64,000 nt of DNA from an uncultured Pseudokineococcus sp. (GCF_947495735.1 NZ_CANMAA010000004.1:281368-345367); one strand, 5' to 3'; shown: positions 1-11,916, counted from the first letter of the stretch. Numbers and translations are program-made. The notes: generated by a model not told the origin, from the letters alone.

Positions 1-1956
1 GCCGCTCATGAACTGGTCACGGCCGTCGGACCCACCCCATTGGATGCATCCGGGGGTTCTCGCCTTCGTGTCGGCGTAGTACTTGAAGTTGCCGGAGTCG
101 ACGACAGCCCCGCCGCCGTACGGCTTGAGGTAGGCCGTCATCGGGCTCTCGACTCCCACGTTCGAGACCTTCAGAGTCACGACGCAGTTTTGCTGCGTAC
201 TGCCGTTCCACAGCAGGTACACGACACTGCCGGGTAGCGCGTGCTGCTCGCTGATCGTGAAGCCGGAGCCGCACGCCTGGGGCGCGGTGTACTTCTGCTT
301 CGTCTCCGTACTCCGCCGGGCCGCTTCCTGCTGGCGAGCTTGCTCGGCCTGACGGGCGGCCTCCTGGGCGCGGGCCTGCTCGGCTTGGCGGGCGGCCTCC
401 TGCGCGCGGGCCTGATCGGCTTGGCGGGCGGCCTCCTGCGCGCGGGCCTGATCGGCTTGGCGGGCGGCCTCCTGGGCGCGGGCCTGCTCGGCTTGGCGGG
501 CCTGCTCCTGCTGGCGGGCCTGCTCCGCCTGCTTGACTTCATCCTGGCGGCTGGCCTCAGCGCCCCCGTCGCCGCCCGATCCGGCGACGCCGGGAGAGTT
601 CGCCCCGAAAACAGCGCCACCCGCCCCCACGTCACCGGACGCCGCCGCGGCTGCCCCGGCCTCCTCGGAGATCTCGCCGTCCGAGCCCGCAGGACCGGGA
701 CCGTCAGCGCTGGCAATTGCTACGTCCGGCAGCACGACCTCTCCGGTCGGAACAGCCAGGGCCGGGTGCGTTTCCACCACCGAAGGGGAAGGGACTGGTT
801 CCAGGGTTGGCATGCCGTCACTACCCGGCTCTTGCGGCGCGACCGTGGGCTCCGAGCTCAGGTCGGCGACGTCTGACGCCGACGCAGCAGCCTCGTCGCC
901 GCCACTCACGACTGGGGATGACTCGTCCCGCAGCTGGGAGTACGCGATGCTTCCGCCGCCTGCCACGAGCGTCGTGGCGGCCAGGACGGCCGCTGCGAGG
1001 CGAGCGGGGTGCTTGCCCCAGCGTCGCCGAGCTGACGATGAGCCCGGCCCTGCTGGGAGCTGGATGGCCATCTCGGTCGGCAGTCTGTCCGTCGTCGCGA
1101 GCGGGGCCGGCGGCGGCGCGGCGCTGCGCGGCAAGGCTGCCACTCCCTGCGACGTCTGCGCCGCAGCGGTGGCGCGAAGCGCCAGCTCCCCGGCGAGCGG
1201 TCGCTGCTTCGGCTCCTTGTCGAGCGTCTGCTCGACAAGGGTCCAGAGGTCGTCAGGCAGCCCGTCCGGACGCACCAACGTTCCCTGCAGGTGCTGCTGG
1301 AGGACCGCCGCGACGTGCTCCCCGCGGAACGGACGCCAGCCGGTCAGGCACTCGAAGAAGATGACGCCGAGTGCGTAGACGTCCGATGCCCCCGTCGCGC
1401 GTTGACCAGCGGCGACCTCGGGCGCCACGTAGTCCGGGGTGCCGACGAGCCTGGACGCGCGCGTCGTTGTGGGGCCGTCAGCCAGCCGAGCGATGCCGAA
1501 GTCTGTCACCATCGCCGCCGGCCCGGCCTGCGACTCCGCGACGAGCACGTTCTCCGGCTTCAGGTCCCGATGCACGAGCCCTTCCGCGTGCGCCGCCGCG
1601 ACCCCCGCAGCGATCTGAGCGATGAACTGGCACGCTTCAGATGGCGGCAGCGGCCCCCGCTCACGCAGGACCCTCCGCAGATCCGGGCCATCGACCAGGT
1701 CGGAGACGAGAGCCAGTCGGTCGTCCTCCTCGACGACGCCGCGGACTCGGACCACGCCCGGCATGTCCCGCCCGACGAGCATCGCAGCCTCGGCGATGAA
1801 GCGGGTCCTCACCTCCGCGTCCTCGGCGAGGTCTTCCCGCAAGACCTTGATGGCCACGAGGTCTCCGGACGAGCGTTCCCGAGCTCGCCAGACCCGTCCC
1901 GAGGAGCCCCGCCCGACCACGTCCAGGAGCTCGAAGCCACCGAGCAACGAGGTCAT
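1..1956 (-). CDS. Membrane Ser/Thr protein kinase (PknB type) with repeat stalk and SapA-like ectodomain, C-terminus beyond window
   Basis: Eukaryotic-type Ser/Thr kinase, 652 codons visible with no stop before the window edge. The kinase domain (about residues 8-260) has a Gly loop (GRGSSG, 15-20), the ATP Lys K37 (VAIKV), the catalytic HRDLKPEN (129-136), DFG (152-154) and APE (178-180). A Pro/Ser linker leads to one membrane helix (about 319-338). Outside lie a Gly/Ser/Ala-rich spacer, a 12-residue repeat (QAEQARAQEAAR type, about 476-548) likely to be helical or coiled coil, and a small domain with Cys 562, 591 and 637 (YLLWNGS, NCVVTLKV, SGNFKYYA motifs). From memory that domain resembles Streptomyces spore-associated protein SapA; this is an inference. 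The ATG at 1956 follows a GGAGGTGGGG ribosome site. Base composition is lower in GC than the neighbours, suggesting acquisition or relaxed selection. Confidence 0.9.
   Translation of the reverse strand, partial: MTSLLGGFELLDVVGRGSSGRVWRARERSSGDLVAIKVLREDLAEDAEVRTRFIAEAAMLVGRDMPGVVRVRGVVEEDDRLALVSDLVDGPDLRRVLRERGPLPPSEACQFIAQIAAGVAAAHAEGLVHRDLKPENVLVAESQAGPAAMVTDFGIARLADGPTTTRASRLVGTPDYVAPEVAAGQRATGASDVYALGVIFFECLTGWRPFRGEHVAAVLQQHLQGTLVRPDGLPDDLWTLVEQTLDKEPKQRPLAGELALRATAAAQTSQGVAALPRSAAPPPAPLATTDRLPTEMAIQLPAGPGSSSARRRWGKHPARLAAAVLAATTLVAGGGSIAYSQLRDESSPVVSGGDEAAASASDVADLSSEPTVAPQEPGSDGMPTLEPVPSPSVVETHPALAVPTGEVVLPDVAIASADGPGPAGSDGEISEEAGAAAAASGDVGAGGAVFGANSPGVAGSGGDGGAEASRQDEVKQAEQARQQEQARQAEQARAQEAARQADQARAQEAARQADQARAQEAARQAEQARAQEAARQAEQARQQEAARRSTETKQKYTAPQACGSGFTISEQHALPGSVVYLLWNGSTQQNCVVTLKVSNVGVESPMTAYLKPYGGGAVVDSGNFKYYADTKARTPGCIQWGGSDGRDQFMSG
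313..531 (-). repeat. 36-bp in-frame tandem repeat in kinase stalk
   Basis: About six imperfect copies of a 36-bp unit encode 12-residue repeats rich in Gln, Ala and Arg (QADQARAQEAAR type). The two central copies are almost identical in DNA, which suggests recent unit duplication. The periodicity is coding, so this is not a CRISPR array. Confidence 0.85.
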
Positions 1957-2466
1957 ACCCCACCTCCAGACGGAACGCGCGCCTTGTCGGACGTTGCACC
2001 TTCTGCGGCATCATTCAGGCGAACAGGTGACCCGATGGCGACCGTGACCAAATTGTGACGATGGGGCTACGGCTAGCTCGCGGCACAGCGCTGAGCGCGA
2101 CCACCCCAGGCTCGTGCGTTCCTCAGGCACGCTCGTGAGCAATGCCCTGCCGGAACAAGGGCGTCGACATGCCGGGCTGCCGCGCGAAGAGGTGGCGGCG
2201 CTCGAGACGGCCCCCGATTCCTGTCGGCTCATCTCGAGGGTGGGACCACGCGGCTTCCATGCCTCCCAGCGCGCGCCGTGGGTGGTGTCGAACTCCTCGG
2301 ATGGGCGGCAGGCCAGTGGATGCCCCTGCAGGACAGAGGTCACTGGCTCGAACCGAGTCCCACCCACCAGCACGAACACTCCCGGTCGCACACCCGGCCC
2401 CCGTCGTCAGGTCGTCGGCAGGGCGGCCCGGCCCTCGGCACCCGTCGTGTGTCGGCCGGACCGCCG
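1957..2466. other. Gene-poor interval between kinase and yihY; possible island boundary
   Basis: No reading frame here has convincing actinobacterial codon use or a recognisable family. GC is lower than in the rest of the window. On the minus strand, about 2340-2390 reads as the peptide GGTRFEPVTSV, a pattern often translated from degenerate tRNA-like or attachment-site DNA in actinobacteria. The possible T-arm (ACTCG-GTTCGAG-CCAGT) has one mismatch, and I could not fold a full cloverleaf. It may mark the right edge of an acquired segment. Confidence 0.4.
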
Positions 2467-3426
2467 TCAGGTGCCCTCGGCGGCGCGCTCGCCCGCGGTC
2501 AGCCCGTCCTCGTCGCGCTCGGGCCGCACGTGCTCGACCGCCGCGTTGACGCCGGCGCCCAGGAGGACCGCCAGCGCCAGCAGGTAGAACCACAGGATCA
2601 GGACGATGGGCGCCGTCAGCGGCCCGTAGATGACGACGCCCTGGCCGCTGCCGACCGTGAGGCCCAGCAGGGCGCGCAGGCCCCAGGAGGCCAGCACCCA
2701 CAGCGCCAGGGCCAGCACCGCGCCCGGCAGCGCCCGTCGCCAGGCCAGCTTCACGGGCGTGGCGACGTGGTAGAGCAGCGCCAGGATCAGCGAGCTGAGC
2801 AGCAGGACGACCGGCCAGTACGCGGCCAGCAGGCCCTCCAGCTCCGCGGGGAGCAGGTCCTCGATCAGCGAGGGCCCGAGCAGGAGCAGCGGCAGCGCCA
2901 CGGCGCCGGCGCCCAGCCCGAGGACGTAGAGGCCGACGGAGATCGCCCGGACCCGCACGAGCCCCCGGGTGCCGTGCGTCCCGTACATGATCGAGACCGT
3001 CTCCAGGAGGACGGCCAGCGCCCGGGAGCCCGACCACAGCGACAGCAGGAAGCCGATCGAGATCAGGTCGAAGCGCGGACCCTCCAGCGCGGCGGCGACC
3101 GTCGGCACGATGGTCTCGTCCACCACCCGCGAGGTGAGGAAGGGCCCGAGCTGGGTGCTGAGCACCTGCTGCAGCTCGTCGGTGGTGTCGGCGCCCAGCC
3201 GCGAGCCCACCAGCGCGGCCAGCCCCGTGATCCCGAGGACGAGCGGCGGCAGCGAGAGCAGGGCGAAGAAGGCGGCCTCGGCGGCCAGCCCGGTGACGCG
3301 CTGCCGCATCCCCAGCCGCGCGGCCTCGGCGGCGACCCGCACCGCCGTGCCGAGCACGGGCGTCGACCGCAGGCGGCGGCGAGCGGCGCGACCCCGGCCT
3401 CGCAGGACCTCCCCCACGGCGCTCAC
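2467..3426 (-). CDS. YihY/BrkB family inner-membrane protein
   Basis: Multi-pass membrane protein of the YihY/virulence-factor BrkB family, 319 residues, role unproven. It shows the family pattern: an N-terminal amphipathic region (AFFALLSLPPLVLGI), then hydrophobic helices around residues 40-65, 130-160, 165-200, 205-235, 245-270 and 275-305 and a charged C-terminus. The frame stays open upstream, but I chose the GTG at 3426 because a TAGGGT -10 hexamer lies 8 nt before it (3435-3440), matching the leaderless pattern seen across the window. It diverges from glgX. A longer start near 3603 would add about 59 low-complexity residues and is less likely. Confidence 0.85.
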   Translation of the reverse strand: MSAVGEVLRGRGRAARRRLRSTPVLGTAVRVAAEAARLGMRQRVTGLAAEAAFFALLSLPPLVLGITGLAALVGSRLGADTTDELQQVLSTQLGPFLTSRVVDETIVPTVAAALEGPRFDLISIGFLLSLWSGSRALAVLLETVSIMYGTHGTRGLVRVRAISVGLYVLGLGAGAVALPLLLLGPSLIEDLLPAELEGLLAAYWPVVLLLSSLILALLYHVATPVKLAWRRALPGAVLALALWVLASWGLRALLGLTVGSGQGVVIYGPLTAPIVLILWFYLLALAVLLGAGVNAAVEHVRPERDEDGLTAGERAAEGT

Positions 3427-3434
3427 GCTGCCCG

Positions 3435-3440
3435 ACCCTA
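3435..3440 (-). promoter_or_regulatory. -10 hexamer TAGGGT for yihY (leaderless)
   Basis: TAGGGT on the minus strand ends 8 nt before the GTG start, so the transcript would begin at or next to the start codon. Confidence 0.55.
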
Positions 3441-3605
3441 GACGCGCGGTGCCCGCCCGCCCCGGCTCGGCGGGGGTGCGAGTAGGCGCACAGGGCCCCG
3501 ATGCGATGGGATGGAGCGCGCTCGCAGGCGCACCGGGTCGGCCGCGCCGGCTCCGCCGGCAGCCCGACCGCCCCGCCCGCCCCCCAGACCCGAGGGACGA
3601 CACCC

Positions 3606-5881
<2,276 letters not shown>

Positions 5882-5885
<4 letters not shown>

Positions 5886-8455
5886 GCACCGCACCCGACG
5901 ACGCGACGACCGCCGAGAGCGCCGTCGCCGTCGAGCCCGCCGTCCGCGACGCCGGTGCGGCCGCCCGCCAGCACCGCCCCGGGCCCGGGCGGCCGGTCCC
6001 GACGTCCACCTACCGGCTGCAGGTGCAGCCGGAGTTCACGTACGACGACGCCGCGGCGGTGGCGGGCTACCTCGCCCGCCTCGGCGTCACGCACGCCTAC
6101 CTCTCCCCCGTCCTGCAGGCGGCCCCGGGCTCGATGCACGGGTACGACGTGGTCGACCACTCGCAGCTGTCGCAGGAGGCGGGCGGGCGCGAGGCCTTCG
6201 ACCGGATGGTCGCCGCCCTGCGCGAGCACGGGCTGTCGGCCGTCGCCGACGTCGTCCCCAACCACGTCGCCGTCCCGACGCCGGCGACGTCCAACGCGGT
6301 GCTGTGGTCGGTGCTGCGCGACGGGCCCTACTCCCCCTACGTCAGCTGGTTCGACGTCGACTGGTCGACCGAGGACCACGCCCTGCTGATGCCCGTGCTC
6401 GGCTCGCGCATCGGGCAGGTGCTGGCCGCGGGCGAGCTGCAGCTGGACACCAGCGGCGACGAGCCCCTGCTGCGCTACTACGACCACGTCTTCCCGGTCC
6501 GGCCCGGCACCGAGAGCCTGCCGATGGACCGCCTGGTCGAGGCGCAGTGGTACCGGCTCGCGCACTGGCGCGTCGCCGACGAGGAGCTGAACTACCGGCG
6601 CTTCTTCGACGTCGACACCCTCGCCGCCGTCCGGGTCGAGGACGAGGAGGTCTTCGACGCCACGCACGCGCTGCTGCTCGAGATGCTGCGCACCGGCGAG
6701 CTCGACGGCCTGCGGATCGACCACCCGGACGGGCTCGCGGACCCCCGCGAGTACCTGCGCCGCCTGTGGGACCGGACCGGCGGCGCCTGGGTCGTCGTGG
6801 AGAAGATCCTCGAGGGCGCCGAGCAGCTGCCCGACGACTGGCCCTGCGCCGGCACCACCGGGTACGACGCGCTCCTGCGCGTCGGCGGCCTGTTCGTCGA
6901 CCCCGCCGGCGAGGCGCCCCTGACCGCGCTGTTCACCCAGCTGACCGGCGACCCCGCCGACTTCGGCCCCGTCGTCGACGAGGCCAAGCGCGAGGTCGTC
7001 GCCGAGAACCTCTACACCGAGGTGCACCGGCTGGTGGACCTGCTCGCGAGCATCTGCCACGCCGACGTGCTCCTGCGCGACCACACGCGCCGCGGGCTCA
7101 CCGAGGTGGTCACCGAGCTGCTCGTGGCCTTCCCCCGCTACCGGGCGTACGTCGTCCCGGGCGAGGCGGCTCCCGCCGAGGCGGCGCGGGTCCTGGACGA
7201 GGCCGTCGAGCACGCCCGCGCGCAGCTGGCGCCCGAGCGCCACGAGACGCTGGAGACCGTGCGCGACCTGCTGCTGGGCCGCGAGGCCGGCTCCGCGGGG
7301 CGCACGGCCGAGGCCGAGCGCGCGGAGCTGGTGGTCCGCTTCCAGCAGACCTGCGGGCCCGTGATGGCCAAGGGCGTGGAGGACACCGCGTTCTACCGCT
7401 GGTTCCGCCTGTCCAGCCTCAACGAGGTCGGCGGGGCGCCCGAGCGGTTCGGCGTCTCCCCGGAGGAGTTCCACTCCTTCTGCGACGGGCTGGTCCAGCA
7501 CTGGCCGACGAGCATGACGACGCTGTCCACGCACGACACCAAGCGCGCCGAGGACGCCCGGGTGCAGCTGTCCGTCGTCGCCGGCGTGCCGGCCGCGTGG
7601 GCCGAGGCGCTGGCGCTGTGGCGCCAGGCCGCCGCCGAGCACCGGTCGGCGGTGCTGGACGGGGCCACCGAGATGCTCGTGTGGCAGACCCTCGTCGCGA
7701 CCTGGGAGCCCGCGGGCGTGGACGGCCCCGGCGGTCCCATCTCCGCCGAGCGCCTGCTCGCCTACCTGGAGAAGGCGGTCAAGGAGGCCAAGCGGCACAC
7801 CACGTGGACGGCGCCGGACACCGAGTACGAGGACGCCGTCGCCGCCTTCGCCACGGGCGTCCTCGGGGACGAGGCCCTCCTCGCCCAGGTGGGGGCCTTC
7901 ATCGCGGCCACCGCCCCGGCCGCCCGCGCCGCCGTCCTCGGCCAGAAGCTGGTCCAGCTGACGATGCCGGGCGTGCCCGACGTCTACCAGGGCACCGAGG
8001 TCGGCGAGCGCTCGCTCGTCGACCCGGACAACCGGCGCCCGGTCGACTACGAGCGCCGCAGCGCCCTGCTCGAGCGCCTGGACGCCGGGGCCCGCCCGCG
8101 CGACCTCGACGAGGAGAAGCTGCTCGTCACCTCCCGGGCCCTGCGCACCCGTCGTGACCTCGCGAGCGCCTTCACCGGCGCCGAGACGGGCTACGCGCCG
8201 CTGCCCACCTCGAGCGGGTACGCCCTGGCGTTCGCGCGCACCGAGGCCGGGCGGGCGCGCGCCGTGACCGTCGCCACGCGGCTGCCCGACGCGCTGGCCC
8301 GCTACGGCGGGTGGGGCGAGCACGTCCTCACCCTTCCCGAGAGCGGCTCCGGGAGCTGGACCGACGTCCTGACCGGCCGCACCCACGAGGCGGGGGCGGC
8401 GCGCCTCGCCGACGTCCTGGGCGACCTGCCCGTCGCGCTGCTCGTCGAGGGCTGA
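5882..8455 (+). CDS. treY: Malto-oligosyltrehalose synthase TreY
   Basis: GH13 intramolecular transglucosylase, 857 residues, which converts the reducing-end alpha-1,4 bond of maltodextrins to an alpha,alpha-1,1 bond. After a ~40-residue Ala-rich leader the barrel starts at STYRLQ. Catalytic residues by motif are D280 (GLRIDHPDG), E307 (WVVVEKIL) and D552 (STHDTKR). The long insertion between the second and third motifs is typical of TreY. The GTG start sits inside the glgX stop. A 12-bp hairpin follows (8459-8486), then treZ. Confidence 0.96.
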
Positions 8456-8458
8456 GCC

Positions 8459-8486
8459 GCCGGGGGCCGCTGCGGCGGCCCCCGGC
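8459..8486 (+). terminator. Intercistronic hairpin between treY and treZ
   Basis: A 12-bp stem with a TGCG loop lies directly after the treY stop. There is no U-tract. It could partially attenuate or stabilise the operon transcript; treZ has its own AGGAGG ribosome site downstream. Confidence 0.5.
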
Positions 8487-8525
8487 CCGCCCCCCCCCAC
8501 CCACGCCCGTCCCGCAGGAGGACCG

Positions 8526-10325
8526 ATGCACGTGTTCACCGTCTGGGCCCCGGACGCCACCGGCGTCGAGGTCGAGGTCCACCCGTCCGCCACCGGTGGC
8601 GCGCAGGGTCGGCTCGTCACCATGGACCGCTCTGGCGGCGGGTGGTGGTCGGCCGAGGTCGCCGACGCCGGCCACGGCACCGACTACTCCTTCCACCTCG
8701 ACGGCGGGCCCGCGCGCCCCGACCCGCGCAGCGCCTGGCAGCCCGAGGGCCCCGACGGGCCGAGCCGCGTCTTCGACCCCGCGCGCTTCGCGTGGTCCGA
8801 CGGCGGCTGGGCGGGCGTGGACGGGCGCGGCGCCGTCTTCTACGAGCTGCACCTGGGCACCTTCACGCCCGAGGGCACCCTCGACGCCGCGACCGAGCGC
8901 CTGGACCACCTCGTCGACCTCGGCGTGCAGGTCGTCGAGCTGCTGCCGGTGGCGGCCTTCCCGGGCCGCTGGGGCTGGGGCTACGACGGCGTCGACCTCT
9001 GGGCGGTGCACCACCCCTACGGCGGGCCCGAGGCGCTGCAGCGCTTCGTCGACGCCTGCCACGCCAGGGGCCTCGGCGTCTGCCTGGACGTCGTCTACAA
9101 CCACCTCGGCCCGGCGGGCAACTACCTGCCCGAGTTCGGCCCGTACTTCACCGACGAGCACGAGACCCCCTGGGGGACAGCGGTCAACCTCGACGCCCCC
9201 GGCTCCCGCGAGGTGCGCGCCTTCGTCGTCGAGGGGGCGCTGCGCTGGCTGCGCGACTTCCACGTCGACGCGCTGCGCCTGGACGCCGTCCACGCCCTCG
9301 TGGACGACTCCGCGGTGCACGTGCTCGCCGAGCTGTCCCTGCGCGCCGCAGACCTGTCCGACGAGGTCGGCCGCCCCCTGACGCTGGTCGCGGAGTCCGA
9401 CCTCAACGACCCCCGCATGGTCGAGCCCGCGATCGAGGGCGGCTACGGCATGCAGGCGCAGTGGGCCGACGACGTCCACCACGCGATCCACTCCCTCGTA
9501 ACGGGTGAGCGGCAGGGCTACTACGTCGACTTCGGCTCGCTCGAGACCCTCCGCACCGTGCTGACGGGCGCCTTCTGGCACGCCGGCACGTTCTCGCCGT
9601 TCCGCGGCGAGGTGTGGGGGCGCCCGGTGGACCCGACCCGCCACCGCGGCAGCTCCTTCGTCGCGTACACGTCCAACCACGACCAGGTGGGCAACCGCGC
9701 CACGGGCGACCGCCCGTCGTCGTACCTGCCCGGCGGCGTCCTGGCCGCCAGCGCGGCGCTCGTCCTGCTCGGCCCCTTCTCCCCCATGCTGTTCATGGGC
9801 GAGGAGTGGGGCGCCCGCACCCCGTGGCAGTTCTTCACCGACTTCCCCGACCCCGAGCTCGCCGAGGCGGTTCGCACGGGCCGGCGCTCGGAGTTCTCCT
9901 CCCACGGCTGGGACGCCGAGGACGTCCCTGACCCGCAGGCGTCCTCCACCCGCGACGCCTCGGTGCTCGACTGGGAGGAGCCGACGACCGGCCGCGGGGC
10001 CGCGCTGCTGGCCTGGCACCGGCGGCTGCTCGAGCTGCGCGCGACCGAGGGCGAGCTGCGCGACGACGTGCTCGGCCGCTCGCCCTCCCTGGACGTCGTG
10101 GGTGACGAGGACGCCGGGTGGCTGGTCCTGGTGCGCGGGAGCTTCCGCGTGGCGGTCAACCTGCGCGACGTGCCGCAGGAGGTGCCGCTGGAGCGCGGCG
10201 CCGGCGTCGAGGGCGAGAGCGGCGCGGAGCTCGTCGCGTCCTTCGCCGAGGACGGCGACGTCGCCCTCGAGGGCGAGGTCGCGGTGCTGCCCGCCCACGC
10301 CGTCGCGGTGGCGCGCCTGCGCTGA
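8526..10325 (+). CDS. treZ: Malto-oligosyltrehalose trehalohydrolase TreZ
   Basis: GH13 hydrolase, 599 residues, which releases trehalose from the maltooligosyl-trehalose made by TreY. The N-terminal immunoglobulin-like domain (FTVWAPDA) precedes the barrel with LDVVYNHLG, nucleophile D253 (ALRLDAVHA), acid/base E290 (VAESDLND) and D386 (SNHDQVGNR). The C-terminal beta-domain begins around residue 500. The ATG at 8526 is preceded by GCAGGAGGACC, a strong ribosome site. The cluster makes trehalose from glycogen, giving desiccation and osmotic protection. Transcription should stop at the hairpin 10338-10380. Confidence 0.96.
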   Translation: MHVFTVWAPDATGVEVEVHPSATGGAQGRLVTMDRSGGGWWSAEVADAGHGTDYSFHLDGGPARPDPRSAWQPEGPDGPSRVFDPARFAWSDGGWAGVDGRGAVFYELHLGTFTPEGTLDAATERLDHLVDLGVQVVELLPVAAFPGRWGWGYDGVDLWAVHHPYGGPEALQRFVDACHARGLGVCLDVVYNHLGPAGNYLPEFGPYFTDEHETPWGTAVNLDAPGSREVRAFVVEGALRWLRDFHVDALRLDAVHALVDDSAVHVLAELSLRAADLSDEVGRPLTLVAESDLNDPRMVEPAIEGGYGMQAQWADDVHHAIHSLVTGERQGYYVDFGSLETLRTVLTGAFWHAGTFSPFRGEVWGRPVDPTRHRGSSFVAYTSNHDQVGNRATGDRPSSYLPGGVLAASAALVLLGPFSPMLFMGEEWGARTPWQFFTDFPDPELAEAVRTGRRSEFSSHGWDAEDVPDPQASSTRDASVLDWEEPTTGRGAALLAWHRRLLELRATEGELRDDVLGRSPSLDVVGDEDAGWLVLVRGSFRVAVNLRDVPQEVPLERGAGVEGESGAELVASFAEDGDVALEGEVAVLPAHAVAVARLR

Positions 10326-10337
10326 GCCGAGCCGCAC

Positions 10338-10380
10338 CACGACCGGCCCGAGCCCCCGTGCGGTGCTCGGGCCGGTCGTG
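10338..10380. terminator. Bidirectional terminator hairpin between treZ and the convergent Tat protein gene
   Basis: A perfect 16-bp inverted repeat (arms 10338-10353 and 10365-10380) with an 11-nt loop and no U-tract, placed between two converging genes. Confidence 0.8.
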
Positions 10381-10397
10381 CAGGGCGGCCGGTCGGG

Positions 10398-11825
10398 TCA
10401 GCGCAGCCCGTACCGGCGGAAGGGGTTGGCCCCCTCCGCCGCCATGACGTACCAGGCGGTCGCCCCGATGTGCTGGGACTGGAAGTACCCGAAGCCGAAC
10501 CCGGTGTCGAGGGCGCTGGAGGCGGCCACGACGCCGGAGGCGGGCGGCAGCGGGCGCCCGCCGACGGTCTGGTCCTGGCCGACGCGCGTCTGCGCGACGC
10601 GCACCTGCTCCAGGAGGTGCTCGGCCCGACGGACGTCGTCGCCCCGGCCGCGGTCGCCCAGCGCGCAGGCCAGCTGCCCGGTCCCCTCGAGCCAGACGCC
10701 GGAGGGGTTGACCGGCACCCCCTCGTACACGGCGGTCGAGACCAGGCTCGCCGAGCTGAACGTGACGCCGGAGACGGTGACGCCGTCGGGCAGCTGGCTC
10801 AGCGGCTGCTGCGCGTCGTCGGTCACGGCCAGCGCGTCGGCCGCCCAGTCCAGGGCGGACGCGTAGCGGGGGTCCTGGAGGGACAGCCAGCTCCACGTCT
10901 GCGGGTCCAGGGGCAGGGGGTCGCGGTTGACCGTCTCGCCGTCGTTGCTCCCGGTGTAGAAGTACCCGCCCGACGGCTCCCACATGCGCTCGACGAGGGC
11001 GCGGGCCCGGGCCGCCTCCTCGAGCCAGCCGGGCTCCCCGGTCGCGACGGCGAGCTGGCGGAAGAAGCCGACGCAGTCGACGTTGTGCTCGGTCGAGACG
11101 TTGGGCACCCGCGCGCCGCCGGCGTCAACGCCGAACGAGAAGCCGCCGAGGGCGCCGCCGTTGCGGGCGTTCGTCGTGATCCACCGGCCGATCGCCACCG
11201 CCCCGTCGAGGTAGCGCCGGTCTCCGGTGCGCTCGTGCAGCTGCACCAGCGCGATGCCCGGCCACGCCATGTCACCGACAGCCGTGCCGAGGAAGCCGAA
11301 CTGGTAGCCGACGTTCGCCGTGCCGTCCGGCAGCTCGAGCCCGGAGGGCTGGGACGAGCCGTCGTAGAAGGTGTACGGCCCGACGTTGTAGGCCTGCCGC
11401 AGGCGCCCGTCGTCGTGCACCGGGTCGTGCTGCTGGGCGAAGAGCAGGCCGTCGCCGAGGCGGCGGGCCAGGGCGACGCCACGGCCGCCGGCCGCGAGCG
11501 CGGCGCAGATGCTCAGCGCCTGGTCGTAGACGAAGGCCGTGCTGAACAGGCCGTTCTGGTCGGAGTAGCTCTGCGCCAGGACCGGTCCCGACCCGGCGGC
11601 CTCCGGGTAGGCGTCGGTCATCGCCCGCAGGAAGTCCAGCCCGCGGGCGGCCGACCGCCGTGACACCGGGTCGCCGACCCCGCGCCACGAGGCCCCCGAG
11701 GCCCCTGGCGCGACCGCGGCGAGAGCCACGGCCCCCGCGGTGCCGGCGAGCACCCCTCGGCGCGTGGGCGACCACCGCGCCCGCTCGGTCCTCGAGTCCT
11801 CGGCGCGCTGCGCGTCGTCCACCAC
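10398..11825 (-). CDS. Tat-exported six-hairpin glycosidase-like protein
   Basis: Predicted secreted protein of 475 residues. The N-terminus has a twin-arginine signal (TRRGVLAGTAG, about residues 22-32) followed by an Ala-rich hydrophobic stretch ending near SGASW. The rest is alpha-helical with repeated aromatic/Gly motifs (YDQALSICAALAAGG, WPGIALVQLHERTGDRRYLDGA, WEPSGGYFYTGSNDG) typical of (alpha/alpha)6-barrel glycosidase-like proteins. Substrate is unknown. The start is the first of two GTG codons, after GGGGGAG. It faces the treZ operon, so a link with external glucans is possible but unproven. It lies 91 bp downstream of zapE on the same strand. Confidence 0.75.
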   Translation of the reverse strand: MVDDAQRAEDSRTERARWSPTRRGVLAGTAGAVALAAVAPGASGASWRGVGDPVSRRSAARGLDFLRAMTDAYPEAAGSGPVLAQSYSDQNGLFSTAFVYDQALSICAALAAGGRGVALARRLGDGLLFAQQHDPVHDDGRLRQAYNVGPYTFYDGSSQPSGLELPDGTANVGYQFGFLGTAVGDMAWPGIALVQLHERTGDRRYLDGAVAIGRWITTNARNGGALGGFSFGVDAGGARVPNVSTEHNVDCVGFFRQLAVATGEPGWLEEAARARALVERMWEPSGGYFYTGSNDGETVNRDPLPLDPQTWSWLSLQDPRYASALDWAADALAVTDDAQQPLSQLPDGVTVSGVTFSSASLVSTAVYEGVPVNPSGVWLEGTGQLACALGDRGRGDDVRRAEHLLEQVRVAQTRVGQDQTVGGRPLPPASGVVAASSALDTGFGFGYFQSQHIGATAWYVMAAEGANPFRRYGLR

Positions 11826-11916
11826 GGTGCTCCCCCGTCCGCGGGACGACGTCGTCGTCGTCCCTGCTGCGGAACTGTCGCCGCGGGAGCGGCGCCGGTC
11901 AAGACCGGGGCGGGGG

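Noticed and set aside
313..531. Regular 36-bp repeats resembling a CRISPR array
   Set aside because: There are no unique spacers; the period is in-frame and encodes a 12-residue protein repeat.
2320..2395. Possible tRNA on either strand
   Set aside because: A T-arm-like segment is present with a mismatch, but I could not find an acceptor stem, anticodon arm or D-arm that pair consistently.
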